From Arthrobacter gandavensis (GTDB lineage: Bacteria; Actinomycetota; Actinomycetes; Actinomycetales; Micrococcaceae): a DNA stretch of 64,000 nt. The position numbers and the translations under genes were made by a program. Position 1 is the stretch's first letter; each line of letters begins with the position of its first letter. Below the pieces are notes generated by a model, which saw nothing but the letters and a program-made list of their open reading frames with translations, searched no databases and was not told where the DNA came from. Shown here piece after piece: positions 55,094-63,892 of this stretch. The stretch spans positions 578,936 through 642,935 of the forward strand of contig NZ_JADKYW010000006.1 of NCBI RefSeq assembly GCF_015355785.1, read 5' to 3'.

Positions 55094-55876
55094 CTAGAAC
55101 AGCACGTCCCCGGTTTCAGCGCCGCGGTGCTCTTCCGCGTCCAGCAGCCACGGACCGTCGTGGCGCACATTCCCGACCGCCGGACTGGCCGGTTCAATCA
55201 TCCAGGCGCCCGCCGCAGCGTGGGCGTTCCCCACGGCGCCTGACAGCCTTTCCAGTGCTTCAGCGGCGCCCAGCGTCCCCGGGGCGATCCACGCGTCCAG
55301 GTCCTCCCCGGACAGCGGCAGCGGCATCCTGCCGTGAAGTTCCCCGAGCCTGCGCAGGACCGGGTCCGCGCTGTCCGGTTCCGGTGAGGCGAGCGTCAGA
55401 ACGGATGCGGAAAGCAGCCACCGGTTCGGATCCCCGGCTGCCAGTGCCGGGTCAGCCCACCACTCATACAGCCCGGCGAACCAGTGCAGCCTGCCGTCGG
55501 CACGGTGGACAAAATAAGGCCTGCGGATGCCGCCCGGGCCCGCCTGCCACTCGTAGTAGCCCTCCATGGGCACTGCGCACCGGCGGGCCAGGACCGCCGC
55601 GCGGAACGTGGGCTTCTCCAGCAGGGTCTCGCTGCGGGCGTTGAAGGCACGGACTCCCACGGAGATGTCCCTGGCCCAGCCCGGTACCAGTCCCCACCGC
55701 GCCACGTGGACCTGGCGCACGGCGGCACCGTCAATCACCCGTTCAAGGACCACCGGCACATCCGACGTCGGCGCAACGTTCCAGGACTGGCGGAGCTCGA
55801 GGTTGGCATCGGCCTCCGCTTCAGCTTCCGCCACCAGGTCACCCACGGCCCGGGCCATCACATATCGTCCGCACAT
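55094..55876 (-). CDS. SRAP (SOS response-associated peptidase) family protein
   Basis: 260 residues from ATG 55876 (MCGRYVMAR). The catalytic Cys2 is exposed after Met removal; WGLVPGWARDISVGVRAFNA, NARSETLLEKPTFRAAV, RRCAVPMEGYYEW and the LHGRMPL histidine complete the SRAP (YedK/HMCES) active site. The family crosslinks to abasic sites in single-stranded DNA to protect them. A longer upstream frame is not used. No LexA box was noticed at this gene. Confidence 0.93.
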   Translation of the reverse strand: MCGRYVMARAVGDLVAEAEAEADANLELRQSWNVAPTSDVPVVLERVIDGAAVRQVHVARWGLVPGWARDISVGVRAFNARSETLLEKPTFRAAVLARRCAVPMEGYYEWQAGPGGIRRPYFVHRADGRLHWFAGLYEWWADPALAAGDPNRWLLSASVLTLASPEPDSADPVLRRLGELHGRMPLPLSGEDLDAWIAPGTLGAAEALERLSGAVGNAHAAAGAWMIEPASPAVGNVRHDGPWLLDAEEHRGAETGDVLF

Positions 55877-55969
55877 GCCTCCAGTCTGCCCTGTGGAGCC
55901 GGTGGCCCCGGAACCGGGCACCGGGTCCGCCGCGGCAGCATGCGCTTCCGGCAGGATAGTCTTCCAGGA

Positions 55970-57014
55970 ATGGACAGCAGGGCAGGCACCGGCCTCCGGG
56001 AAGCACTCGAGCGGCACCAGATCTTACTCTGCCTCGCAGCCCTCGCGGCGGGGTTCCTGGCCGGTGCCGCGGTTCCCGGGACGTCCGCCCTGCAGGTCCT
56101 CATCAATCCGGTCATCGGACTGCTCCTCTACGCCACCTTCCTGGCGGTGCCCTTCACCAGGATCCGGGCCGGCCTGCTGGATTTGCGCTTCCTGGGGCTA
56201 CTGCTGCTGGTGAACTTTGTGCTGGTCCCGGTGCTGGTTTTCGCACTCTCCCGGTCGTGGCGCACGACGCCGCCCTGCTCACCGGCGTGCTGCTGGTCCT
56301 GCTGACTCCCTGCGTGGACTACGTGATCGTGTTTTCTGCCCTGGGCGGGGCGGACCACGGCAAGCTGCTGGCGGCCACACCGCTGCTGATGATTGTCCAG
56401 CCGCTCCTGCTGCCGCCCTTCCTCTGGCTGTTCACCTCAGGCTCGGTCACGGGCTTCATTGAACCCGGACCGTTCCTGGAGGCCCTGGTACTGCTCATCC
56501 TCCTTCCGCTGGCAGCAGCGGCGGCGACACAGCTGCTTGCGAAACGCCGTTCGGCGTTCAGCGCGCTCGCAGCCGCCGGCAACGCGTCAATGGTGCCGCT
56601 GATGCTTGCTGTCCTGTTTACCGTCGCGGCTTCGCAGGCCCGCCGGGTGCTGGAGGAAGGCGCCGCCCTGGCATCGCTGGTTCCCCTCTACACCGCGTTC
56701 CTCGCCGTCATGGTCCTCGCCGGGGCGTTCACCGGCCGCGCCGGCGGACTGGACTACGGCAGCGCCCGCGCCCTGGCATCAGCGGAGCGACGCGCAATTC
56801 ACTGGTGGTGCTTCCCCTGGCGCTCGCCCTCCCCGAAGCCGCGGGACCCGCCGCTGCCGCCGTCGTCACCCAGACCTTCGTGGAGCTCGCCGGAATGGCA
56901 TTGTGCATCCGGTTCATTCCGCTGCTCATTCCGCGGCCCGCGGCACGGGCCTCCGGACCGGACGGCGGCTCCGGAGCCACGTCCGGGGAATCAAACCGAC
57001 GGGACCGGCGTTGA
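55970..57014 (+). pseudogene. Arsenic-resistance/bile-acid-symporter family permease, two frameshifts
   Basis: Three overlapping phases together encode one ~345-residue membrane protein. From ATG 55970: CLAALAAGFLAGAAVPGTSA to VLVPVLVFALSR. A one-base deficit at about 56252-56256 shifts to VVAHDAALLTGVLLVLLTPC and VDYVIVFSALGGADHGKLLA. A second deficit at about 56777-56781 shifts to SGATRNSLVVLPLALALPEA and TFVELAGMALCIRFIPLL, ending at TGA 57014. The order TPC.DYV and SGATRNSL is that of the BASS superfamily, ArsB/ACR3-like group. Either real decay or two assembly errors. Mycoredoxin follows 41 nt later. Confidence 0.8.
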
Positions 57015-57055
57015 GGAAGCAGCAGAACCCCCGTACTAAGCAGCAAGGAGCCCCC

Positions 57056-57328
57056 ATGACCGCCACAGCCGAAACCTTCACGCCCGAGGCCGGAACCATC
57101 ACCATGTTCTCCACCAGCTGGTGCGGGTACTGCCGCCGGCTGAAGTCCCAGCTGGATTCGGCGGGAATCGGCTACACCGAAGTGAATATCGAGAACACCG
57201 AAGGCACCGCTGAGCTGGTGGAGTCCCTCAACGGCGGCAACCAGACCGTTCCCACGGTGATCTTCCCCGACGGTTCAGCCGCAACAAACCCCTCCGCCGC
57301 CGAGGTGAAATCCCGCCTGGGCCTGTGA
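57056..57328 (+). CDS. mrx1: Mycoredoxin (glutaredoxin-like)
   Basis: 90 residues from ATG 57056, with AAGGAG 7 nt upstream. Thioredoxin fold: ITMFSTSWCGYCRRLKSQLD carries the CGYC active site of mycoredoxin-1, then NQTVPTVIFPDGS with the cis-Pro TVP motif and TNPSAAEVK for mycothiol contact. It reduces mycothiol-protein mixed disulphides, and in some actinobacteria completes arsenate reduction. It lies just after the arsenic-family permease pseudogene and before the mycothiol-dependent formaldehyde genes. Confidence 0.92.
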   Translation: MTATAETFTPEAGTITMFSTSWCGYCRRLKSQLDSAGIGYTEVNIENTEGTAELVESLNGGNQTVPTVIFPDGSAATNPSAAEVKSRLGL

Positions 57329-57350
57329 CCTGAGCTTTTCTGCATGCACT

Positions 57351-57384
57351 GATGCCGGGAGCCGCGAAAGTGACTCCCGGCATC
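57351..57384 (+). terminator. Hairpin between mycoredoxin and mscR
   Basis: GATGCCGGGAG (57351-57361) and CTCCCGGCATC (57374-57384) form a perfect 11-bp stem with a 12-nt loop. No T-run follows, so it may only weaken read-through or stabilise the mycoredoxin mRNA end. Confidence 0.5.
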
Positions 57385-57462
57385 GGCGTCCCTAGGATGG
57401 AAGCCGTAGCCCCGGAACGCCGGGGTGCCCCTGAGACATCACCCGAGAGGCAGCCCTCCCCC

Positions 57463-58548
57463 ATGGTTCACAAGGTCCAAGCTGTAGTAGTCAAGGAAAA
57501 GAACGCGCCGGTCTCCCTGGAAACCATCCTGGTACCGGATCCCGGGCCCGGAGAAGCCCTGGTGGACATCCTCACCTGCGGCGTCTGCCACACGGACCTG
57601 CATTACAAGCAGGGCGGCATCAGCGATGACTACCCGTTCCTGCTCGGCCACGAAGCAACCGGTGTGGTCTCCGCAGTCGGTCCCGACGTCACTGAGGTGG
57701 CCCCGGGCGACCGCGTGATCCTGAACTGGCGTGCGGTGTGCGGTGAGTGCCGCGCCTGCCGGAAGGGACAGCCGCAGTACTGCTTCAACACCCACAACGC
57801 CACCCAGAAGATGACGCTGGAAGACGGCACCGAGCTGTCCCCCGCGCTGGGCATCGGCGCGTTCGCCGAGAAGACCCTGGTTGCCGCCGGACAGTGCACC
57901 AAGGTGGACGACGACGTCGATCCCGCCGCGGCGGGCCTGCTCGGCTGCGGCGTGATGGCCGGCATTGGTGCCGCCATCAACACCGGTGAGGTGAAGCGCG
58001 GCGAATCCGTGGCCGTCATTGGCTGCGGCGGCGTCGGCATCGCAGCCGTGGCGGGCGCCAAGCTGGCCGGTGCCACCACCATCATCGCCGTGGACATTGA
58101 CTCGGCGAAGGTGGACCTGGCTTTGGCGAACGGCGCCACGCACGGCATCAATTCCCGCGAAGAAGATCCGGTGGAAGCCATCCGTGCGCTCACCGGCGGC
58201 AACGGCGCCGACGTCGTTATTGAAGCCGTGGGACACCCGGAAACCTACAAGCAGGCCTTCTATGCCCGTGACCTTGCCGGCCGCGTGGTCCTGGTGGGCG
58301 TGCCAACCCCTGAGATGCAGATCGAGCTGCCGCTGGCGGACGTCTTCGGCCGCGGCGGCTCCCTGAAGTCCTCCTGGTACGGCGACTGCCTGCCCTCCCG
58401 CGACTTCCCCATGCTGGTGGAGCAGTACAAGCTCGGCCGGCTGGACCTGGATGCGTTCGTCTCGGAGCGGATCGGCCTCGACGAGATCGAGGAAGCCTTC
58501 GGCAAGATGCATAACGGCAAGGTCCTGCGCTCGGTGGTGGAACTCTAA
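57463..58548 (+). CDS. mscR: S-(hydroxymethyl)mycothiol dehydrogenase
   Basis: 361 residues from ATG 57463. Zinc alcohol dehydrogenase: catalytic zinc [14 protein letters not shown] and GHEATGVV, structural zinc [15 protein letters not shown], and the Rossmann [40 protein letters not shown] and [20 protein letters not shown] are typical of MscR/AdhE2, which oxidises the mycothiol adduct of formaldehyde (and reduces S-nitrosomycothiol). Its stop overlaps the start of the MBL gene (TAATG). Confidence 0.93.
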   Translation: MVHKVQAVVVKEKNAPVSLETILVPDPGPGEALVDILTCGVCHTDLHYKQGGISDDYPFLLGHEATGVVSAVGPDVTEVAPGDRVILNWRAVCGECRACRKGQPQYCFNTHNATQKMTLEDGTELSPALGIGAFAEKTLVAAGQCTKVDDDVDPAAAGLLGCGVMAGIGAAINTGEVKRGESVAVIGCGGVGIAAVAGAKLAGATTIIAVDIDSAKVDLALANGATHGINSREEDPVEAIRALTGGNGADVVIEAVGHPETYKQAFYARDLAGRVVLVGVPTPEMQIELPLADVFGRGGSLKSSWYGDCLPSRDFPMLVEQYKLGRLDLDAFVSERIGLDEIEEAFGKMHNGKVLRSVVEL

Positions 58549-59189
58549 TGGCGGCCCGCATCGACAAGGTTGTCACCTCCGGCACCTTCAGCCTGGACGG
58601 CGGCACCTGGGACGTGGACAACAACGTCTGGATCATCGGCGATGACCTGCAGGTGATCATCATCGACCCCGCGCATGACGTCGACGCGATCGCCGAAACG
58701 GTCGGGGACCGGGAAGTCATGGGCATCCTGCTCACCCACGGCCACGACGACCACATCCGCGCCGTGACCGAGGCCCAGGACCGGTTCAGCGCACCGGTTT
58801 TCCTGCACGAGGCAGACCGGATGCTCTGGGACGCCGTGTTCCCGGACGAGGCACCCGATGACGTCATCGAAGACGGCGACACCTTCGAGATTGCCGGCGT
58901 CACGCTCGAGGCACTGCACACCCCCGGGCACTCCCCCGGCTCGGTCTGCTTCCTGCTCGAAGACGAAGAAGGCAGCATCCCCGTGCTCTTTTCCGGCGAC
59001 ACGCTCTTCAGCGGCGGCCCCGGAGCCACCGGCCGTTCCTACAGCGATTTCGGCACCATCATCGACTCGATCCGGGAGCGCCTGCTGACGCTGCCGGCCG
59101 AGACCACGGTGAACACCGGGCACGGGGATTCAACCACGATCGGCGCTGAGGCACCGCACTTGGACGAATGGATCGCCCGCGGGCACTAG
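58548..59189 (+). CDS. MBL-fold hydrolase of the MscR operon
   Basis: 213 residues, start sharing a base with the mscR stop. Metallo-beta-lactamase motif LLTHGHDDHIRAVTEAQDRF (HxHxDH), EALHTPGHSPGSVCFLLED, LFSGDTLFSGGPGATGRSYS, and VNTGHGDSTTIGAEAPHLDE. In actinobacteria this gene regularly follows mscR and probably hydrolyses the S-formylmycothiol product to formate and mycothiol; that reaction is inferred from context. Confidence 0.9.
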   Translation: MAARIDKVVTSGTFSLDGGTWDVDNNVWIIGDDLQVIIIDPAHDVDAIAETVGDREVMGILLTHGHDDHIRAVTEAQDRFSAPVFLHEADRMLWDAVFPDEAPDDVIEDGDTFEIAGVTLEALHTPGHSPGSVCFLLEDEEGSIPVLFSGDTLFSGGPGATGRSYSDFGTIIDSIRERLLTLPAETTVNTGHGDSTTIGAEAPHLDEWIARGH

Positions 59190-59220
59190 GGTCCTGCCCG
59201 CAGCACGGCGCCATCCCCAC

Positions 59221-59282
59221 CGAGAGGGCAGTTACGGGTCGAAAGAAGCTTGAAAGCAGCCGTAACTGCCCTCTCGACATTT
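59221..59282 (+). terminator. Strong 17-bp hairpin terminator after the mscR operon
   Basis: CGAGAGGGCAGTTACGG (59221-59237) and CCGTAACTGCCCTCTCG (59260-59276) pair perfectly around a 22-nt loop; ACATTTTTT follows. Such a long perfect stem between convergent genes could also be a genome-wide repeat element. Confidence 0.85.
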
Positions 59283-59299
59283 TTTGGGGGTGGGGAAGC

Positions 59300-60346
59300 T
59301 CAGGGAGCAGCGCCCGCCTGGACCTGCCACCCGGTGTGGCCGGGGGTGGCTGTCCAGGTCGCCGGGTCTCCGGCCGGTACCAGGACGTCGTTAAGCCACC
59401 AGGTCTCGGCGGGCGCCCAGCCTGCCAGCATGGTCTTCACGCCGGCGGCGTCGAGTACGCTCCCGGCGGTGCGCAGGTATCCGGCGACGCTGAGGTGGAC
59501 GCCGTCGTAGTCCCGGGCCACCGCCTGCCAGTCCGGAATTGCCCAAAACCAGGTGTCCGCTTCCGCGTTCCCTGAACTCACGGCCCAGCTGCGTCCACGC
59601 GAACGGGTCACTTCCAGCGGATAGGCCGAGACCAGGTCCTGCCAGCTGCGCGCTTCCCGGATCTCGTAAATCCGGGAACCTTCCGCAGCCCGGAGCGGAA
59701 AGGTCCGCGCCGTGGTCCATGGCAGCGGATCTTCGACCATCCGCAGCCCCGCCGGGCCGTTCTCGGGAATCGCCGGAGTGGTGACCGGAACGTCAGAGAG
59801 CGCCGGAACGGACCACCAGCGGCCGGTCCAGTTGGCGACCAGCGGCGTGTTGCCTTCCTCGGCTGAAATCGACTCGCGCCAGCGCCGTAGACCCGCGGCG
59901 CTGCCGGTCACCGTCGGCGGATCCGTCCCCGGAACCGTGGTGCTGGCGATCCACTGGACGTAGTACTGGGTCAGCGCGCCGGGCGCCAGCCACCACTGGG
60001 GCCGCGCCCTCACGACGGCGACGGCCACCGGGAGGAGGAGATCCCTCACCTCCGGTTCGGCCAGCACGCGCGCGGAGTCCGACGGCGGCTGCCAGTAGGA
60101 GGCGTGCTTCACGACGCGGTCCAGGCTCTGGAGTACTTGTGCAACGGTGATCCCGGGCCGCTGCGGCAGGGCTCCAAGCACCTGGAGAACTCCCTTGGAT
60201 TCCTGACCCAGGCCGCGGGGCAGCGGGTCGCTGCTTCCGCAGGAGAACGCGGGAAAGCCGGGGGAAAGCGACCGGGCAAGGTCCAGGCAGAGTTCCCGGC
60301 CGCGGGGTCCAGCCAGCAACAGCTGAGCGGCAGGAAGTTCTTCCAT
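59300..60346 (-). CDS. Hypothetical protein
   Basis: 348 residues, apparently cytoplasmic, no signal or membrane helices. The N-terminal half is helical (GRELCLDLARSLSPGFPAFS, GITVAQVLQSLDRVVKHASY); the C-terminal half contains tryptophan-rich segments (TWFWAIPDWQAVARDYDGVH LSVAGY, GWAPAETWWLNDVLVPAG) that read like a small beta domain. Similar conserved hypotheticals exist in Micrococcaceae. No motif of known function was recognised. Confidence 0.75.
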   Translation of the reverse strand: MEELPAAQLLLAGPRGRELCLDLARSLSPGFPAFSCGSSDPLPRGLGQESKGVLQVLGALPQRPGITVAQVLQSLDRVVKHASYWQPPSDSARVLAEPEVRDLLLPVAVAVVRARPQWWLAPGALTQYYVQWIASTTVPGTDPPTVTGSAAGLRRWRESISAEEGNTPLVANWTGRWWSVPALSDVPVTTPAIPENGPAGLRMVEDPLPWTTARTFPLRAAEGSRIYEIREARSWQDLVSAYPLEVTRSRGRSWAVSSGNAEADTWFWAIPDWQAVARDYDGVHLSVAGYLRTAGSVLDAAGVKTMLAGWAPAETWWLNDVLVPAGDPATWTATPGHTGWQVQAGAAP

Positions 60347-60401
60347 ATCTCCAAGCTAGCAGTGGCCCCGCCCGCCCGTAGCGCGGTTCCCCGGAATTGG
60401 C

Positions 60402-61052
60402 TCAGCGCTTCCCCAATCGAGTCGCGGAGCGGAGCACGGCCCGGTCCCGAAGGGTCAGCATGGTCCGCCGGAGGGAAGCCCAGTAGACGGCGTCGAACGG
60501 CAGCGACGCCAGGACGCCGGGCCGCCGGAGGCCGTACTGGAAACGGGCGCGCACCACCAGCAGGGTCCGGCCGGGCTGCAGCGGCTTCAGCAGCCAGAGC
60601 CAGGTGGACCGCCGGTCGCCGTCGGCCCACAGCATCCAGTCCCTGGGCTGGACTTCCTTGATCCGCAGGCGGTGCCCGGTTCCCGTGCTCAGCAGGTCCC
60701 CGATTTCCAGGTCCCGCAGCTGCGGAACAGCACGGTCTGCCTCACCCTGGTCCGGCAGTCCCACCCGGTCAAAGACGTACCAGCCGGCCCGTCCGTGCCC
60801 TATCCGGTTCAGGAACGGCCAGATGTCCGCTGCAGGCGCCGGAATGAGGATGCTGCGGGTGTACTGCAGCACGGGGCCGGTGAGGACCGCATCCCCCGGC
60901 ATCCGCGGGCCGGGACCGGGTGCGGCGTGCCTGCGGAGCGGCCGGACGAGCCTGAGGTAGACCCCCGCAGCCGAGCCCGCTGCGGCAGCGGCCGCCAGGA
61001 TCCGCCGGTACGGCCTGCCCTCCGGGCCAAATGCATCGCGCCACCGTGCCAC
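60402..61052 (-). CDS. SRPBCC/polyketide-cyclase-like protein
   Basis: 216 residues. A basic N-terminus with one Ala-rich hydrophobic helix (~17-33) anchors a START/SRPBCC-type domain: YTRSILIPAPAADIWPFLNR, GWYVFDRVGLPDQGEADRAV, LEIGDLLSTGTGHRLRIKEV and WLWLLKPLQPGRTLLVVRAR. This fold binds hydrophobic ligands; the specific ligand is unknown. It is 8 nt downstream of a VOC gene. Confidence 0.8.
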   Translation of the reverse strand: MARWRDAFGPEGRPYRRILAAAAAAGSAAGVYLRLVRPLRRHAAPGPGPRMPGDAVLTGPVLQYTRSILIPAPAADIWPFLNRIGHGRAGWYVFDRVGLPDQGEADRAVPQLRDLEIGDLLSTGTGHRLRIKEVQPRDWMLWADGDRRSTWLWLLKPLQPGRTLLVVRARFQYGLRRPGVLASLPFDAVYWASLRRTMLTLRDRAVLRSATRLGKR

Positions 61053-61060
61053 GTAGGCCG

Positions 61061-61426
61061 CTAGTCCTGTTCCAGGATCGAGAGGATGTTCCCTGACGGG
61101 TCCCGAAACCAGGCCATGGCCGCACCTCCCCGGCGGAAGATGCCGTCGCCTGTGCCGGTGTCCAGGGGTTCGAAGACCACACCCCTGCCGCTGAGTTCGC
61201 GCACGGCAGCCTCCACGTCATGCACCGGGAAATTCAGCACGGTGTAGGCGGCCGGCGCATGCCCGGCCTTCTCATACACCAGCACGTGGTTCTGCGGCGC
61301 CAGTTCAAGCCGCAGCCGCCCCTGGACCTGGGTCAGCGGGAGCCGGAGGGTGGTGCCGTAGAACCGGCGGGCGGAGTCAACGTCATCCACGGCGAATCCG
61401 CTGAACGCCTTGCCGTACTCGAACAT
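61061..61426 (-). CDS. VOC-superfamily protein
   Basis: 121 residues from ATG 61426 (GGAGTG upstream; a longer frame is unnecessary). MFEYGKAFSGFAVDDVDSAR RFYG, VLVYEKAGHAPAAYTVLNFP, and AWFRDPSGNILSILEQD, the typical glyoxalase-like end with the metal-ligand Glu region. Catalytic role unknown. Confidence 0.85.
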   Translation of the reverse strand: MFEYGKAFSGFAVDDVDSARRFYGTTLRLPLTQVQGRLRLELAPQNHVLVYEKAGHAPAAYTVLNFPVHDVEAAVRELSGRGVVFEPLDTGTGDGIFRRGGAAMAWFRDPSGNILSILEQD

Positions 61427-61498
61427 GGGCACTCCTTCACCGTTGCCGTGACCTCGATGATAGTCCCGCAGCACGGGTGCCCGGCAACGGTCATGCGG

Positions 61499-62290
61499 TT
61501 ATAGCCCGTCGGGTTTGGTTACCACCGTGTGGGTCGCGTGGTCGTAGAGGAAGGTCATGGGTCCTCCGGCGTGCTCCAGGTGGTAGTTGGCGCCGTCGAA
61601 GTGCGCACCCTGGCCGTAGTTCTCATCCCAGCCGCGGTTCAGGGCCGCCTTGAACTCGTAGTCCCCCGCGGGCAGGTCGACGCTGAGCTTCCACAGTTCA
61701 TCGCTGCGGTCGAAGCCAAGCTGCACGGCCTCCGCCGCGGGATCCCAATCAGCACCGCCCAGCACGGAGCCGAACGTTCCCGGCACTGCGACGGCGTTCG
61801 GCTGGGGGAAGGACGGTCCGTCGTAGTGCTCGTCGGCGTGCGCACCGTGGGCCGAAGCTGCTGGTTCCGCAGCGGCGTCGGAGACCACCAGGGCTTCCTC
61901 CAGCACGGCTTCGCTGTGCGCCTCTGCTTTGGTCACTGCCGTGACTGAGTGCTCGCTGCCGCTGAGCGCAGCGTGCAGGTGTTCGACGTCGGGGAAGTCG
62001 GAGAGCGCGGAACGGCCCTGGGACGTGATGCTCCACCCGGCGCGGCCTTCCTTCAGGATCCAGCCGGCCTTGACCAGTTTGGTGCTGGCAGTAACCAGCG
62101 CCCGTTCACCACGGGCGACGCCGCTGGCCAGCAGCTGCGCTTCGGTTCCTTCCAGCGGCACCTGTTCAAGGGCCAGGCGCAGCACCTCGGCCCGGGATGT
62201 CTTCTTCTCCGCTGACGGGTCCTGGCGGGCCAGGACTTCCAGGATGGCTTTGAGCCGCAGGGCAGTGTTTTCAACGCTCTTCTTGGGCAA
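61499..62290 (-). CDS. Winged-helix protein fused to a pullulanase X25-like domain
   Basis: 263 residues. Residues 1-100 are a winged-helix-like region (ALRLKAILEVLARQDPSAEK, GERALVTASTKLVKAGWILK, GRAGWSITSQGRSALSDFP), reminiscent of Mrr N-terminal domains. A linker (~105-155) leads to a C-terminal beta domain, VAVPGTFGSVLGGADWDPAA, LWKLSVDLPAGDYEFKAALN and GWDENYGQGAHFDG, a close match in pattern to the X25 domain of amylopullulanases. No catalytic domain is present. Function unknown; polysaccharide sensing is a guess. Confidence 0.8.
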   Translation of the reverse strand: MPKKSVENTALRLKAILEVLARQDPSAEKKTSRAEVLRLALEQVPLEGTEAQLLASGVARGERALVTASTKLVKAGWILKEGRAGWSITSQGRSALSDFPDVEHLHAALSGSEHSVTAVTKAEAHSEAVLEEALVVSDAAAEPAASAHGAHADEHYDGPSFPQPNAVAVPGTFGSVLGGADWDPAAEAVQLGFDRSDELWKLSVDLPAGDYEFKAALNRGWDENYGQGAHFDGANYHLEHAGGPMTFLYDHATHTVVTKPDGL

Positions 62291-62331
62291 CGTGCGGGTC
62301 CTTTGCTTGTAATGGCTTGCGCTGCCCGAGC

Positions 62332-63174
62332 CTAACGGGACTGGGCAGCGGTTGGAAAGACAGTAGTGCCGGGCGCGGCGATTCGCTCCAAGTGCCCGGG
62401 ATCTGCCGTGCGGAGCTCTGCGCAGCTGCCGTAGGCGGCAAGCAGGGATGCCTCGGCACCGGCGACGGTGAGCCCTGGATTGAGGTCCTCGGCTGCCCCG
62501 GCTGTCGCGGGATCCCAGTCCAGGCCCAGTGCCTCATACACGGCTGTGAGGACTTCGCGCAGCGGTGCGGAGTCCTCGATGACCACTACGGAGGAAAAGA
62601 GCCAGGCGCCGGAGACCACGCGCTGCGCGGTGCCCACGAGCTTGATCCGGGCTTCGGTTCCGCCATGCACGCTGTATTCGCCCGGGCAGTACTCGCCGGG
62701 GATTTCCCCGACGCCTGCCGGAACCCCGGCATGCCGCAGGGCTCCGGCCAGCAGCTGCGCGAAGTCCGTGAAGCGAGCCAGCGAGTGCCTGACGGCGTCT
62801 GCTTCGGGTTCTATGTGGTCAAGGACCAGGCAGCCCTGGTGGTAGGCGGCTGCCCGTCCGCCGGCCTTGCGGACCAAGGGCTCGAAACCCAGGTCCCTGC
62901 AGGCGGCAGCTGCGTCGGCAAAACCCGGCAGGCGGGCGTCCCGCTGCCCGAAGGCCACGGTGGGACGCGGCTGGTAGATCCGCAGGGACGGGCCCAGGCC
63001 TCCGCCGCGGGCTGCTGCCAGCAGGTCAAGGGCGTGCTGAAGGTCCCCGGCGGCGCCGAAGGATTGTTCCTGGCGGTAGACGTCCAGCACGCGCGTCTCC
63101 ACAGGGTCAGTTCCGTCCCAGCGGACGGACGGTGAGGATCTGTTCGCTGCGTCCGAAGGGCCCGGACTCGTCAT
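62332..63174 (-). CDS. Lipoate/biotin-protein ligase family protein
   Basis: 280 residues if started at 63174, but that overlaps the thioesterase gene by 68 nt; GTG 63090 with GGAG 7 nt upstream is an attractive shorter start (252 residues). BPL/LplA fold: LRIYQPRPTVAFGQRDARLP, LVRKAGGRAAAYHQGCLVLD (the R..GG..A..H signature) and IKLVGTAQRVVSGAWLFSSV with the catalytic Lys. It probably attaches lipoate or octanoate to carrier domains. Confidence 0.85.
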   Translation of the reverse strand: MTSPGPSDAANRSSPSVRWDGTDPVETRVLDVYRQEQSFGAAGDLQHALDLLAAARGGGLGPSLRIYQPRPTVAFGQRDARLPGFADAAAACRDLGFEPLVRKAGGRAAAYHQGCLVLDHIEPEADAVRHSLARFTDFAQLLAGALRHAGVPAGVGEIPGEYCPGEYSVHGGTEARIKLVGTAQRVVSGAWLFSSVVVIEDSAPLREVLTAVYEALGLDWDPATAGAAEDLNPGLTVAGAEASLLAAYGSCAELRTADPGHLERIAAPGTTVFPTAAQSR

Positions 63175-63892
63175 GCAGCACCGAGGATGTCAGGCCTATC
63201 CCGTCAGTGCCGAAACTAACCCGGGTATCCAGGCCCAGCCAATGCCCGGCGGGCCGGCGGTAGAGGTGGATCTGCAGGTCCACATTGGGGAACATCCAGC
63301 TGTCGCCTCCCGGCGGGACGCGGGCGGCAATGCCGTTGGCGGCGTCGACCAGGCCAAGCAGCCGGACCGTCGAGGGCGTCTGCACGCCGTCGAGCATTTC
63401 AAACGGCGAGCGCACCCATACCCGGCCGCGTCCGGGCCGCAGACCGGGAACCGCCCGGAACTCAAGGCCGTTGATGAAGTCCCCTGGCCACGCGGTCATG
63501 CCGTCGAATCCTTGAGCCTGCCCGGGGCCGGGCATCGGCTCGTCTTCCACGGCAGCTACCTCGGTGGTATCTCCCTGCGCGAGGCGCCAGGCCGTGGCAC
63601 GCACGGCAGTCCGTCCGCCGGCCGTCAGCTCGGCCTCCAGCAGTTCGATGGTGCGTCCGGCGCGAATGACCTTGGTGGTGACATCAAAGACACCCTGCGG
63701 AATAACGCCGAGGATTTCGAAGCTCACCCGGGCCAGCCGCATCCCGGGACGGGGATCCGCCTCTTCCAGGCAGTGCACCAGCAGCCCGGCGACCGGCGCC
63801 ATGTGCTGTTCGTCCTCGTTCCACGCACCCTGCGTGTGACGGGTTGATTCGAAAGTCCCCTCACCCAGTGAGCGGTAGTACGATTCGGCCAC
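63107..63892 (-). CDS. Acyl-CoA thioesterase-like (double hotdog) family protein
   Basis: 261 residues. Two hotdog halves: GTFESTRHTQGAWNEDEQHM with ARVSFEILGVIPQGVFDVTT in the first, and WVRSPFEMLDGVQTPSTVRL with WMFPNVDLQIHLYRRPAGHW in the second, ending GFTSSVLHDE-like (LTSSVLHDESGPFGRSEQIL). This resembles TesB-type thioesterases that cleave acyl-CoA. It is upstream of and overlapping the lipoate-ligase gene. Only ~108 nt of uncharacterised upstream DNA remain in the window. Confidence 0.87.
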   Translation of the reverse strand: MAESYYRSLGEGTFESTRHTQGAWNEDEQHMAPVAGLLVHCLEEADPRPGMRLARVSFEILGVIPQGVFDVTTKVIRAGRTIELLEAELTAGGRTAVRATAWRLAQGDTTEVAAVEDEPMPGPGQAQGFDGMTAWPGDFINGLEFRAVPGLRPGRGRVWVRSPFEMLDGVQTPSTVRLLGLVDAANGIAARVPPGGDSWMFPNVDLQIHLYRRPAGHWLGLDTRVSFGTDGIGLTSSVLHDESGPFGRSEQILTVRPLGRN

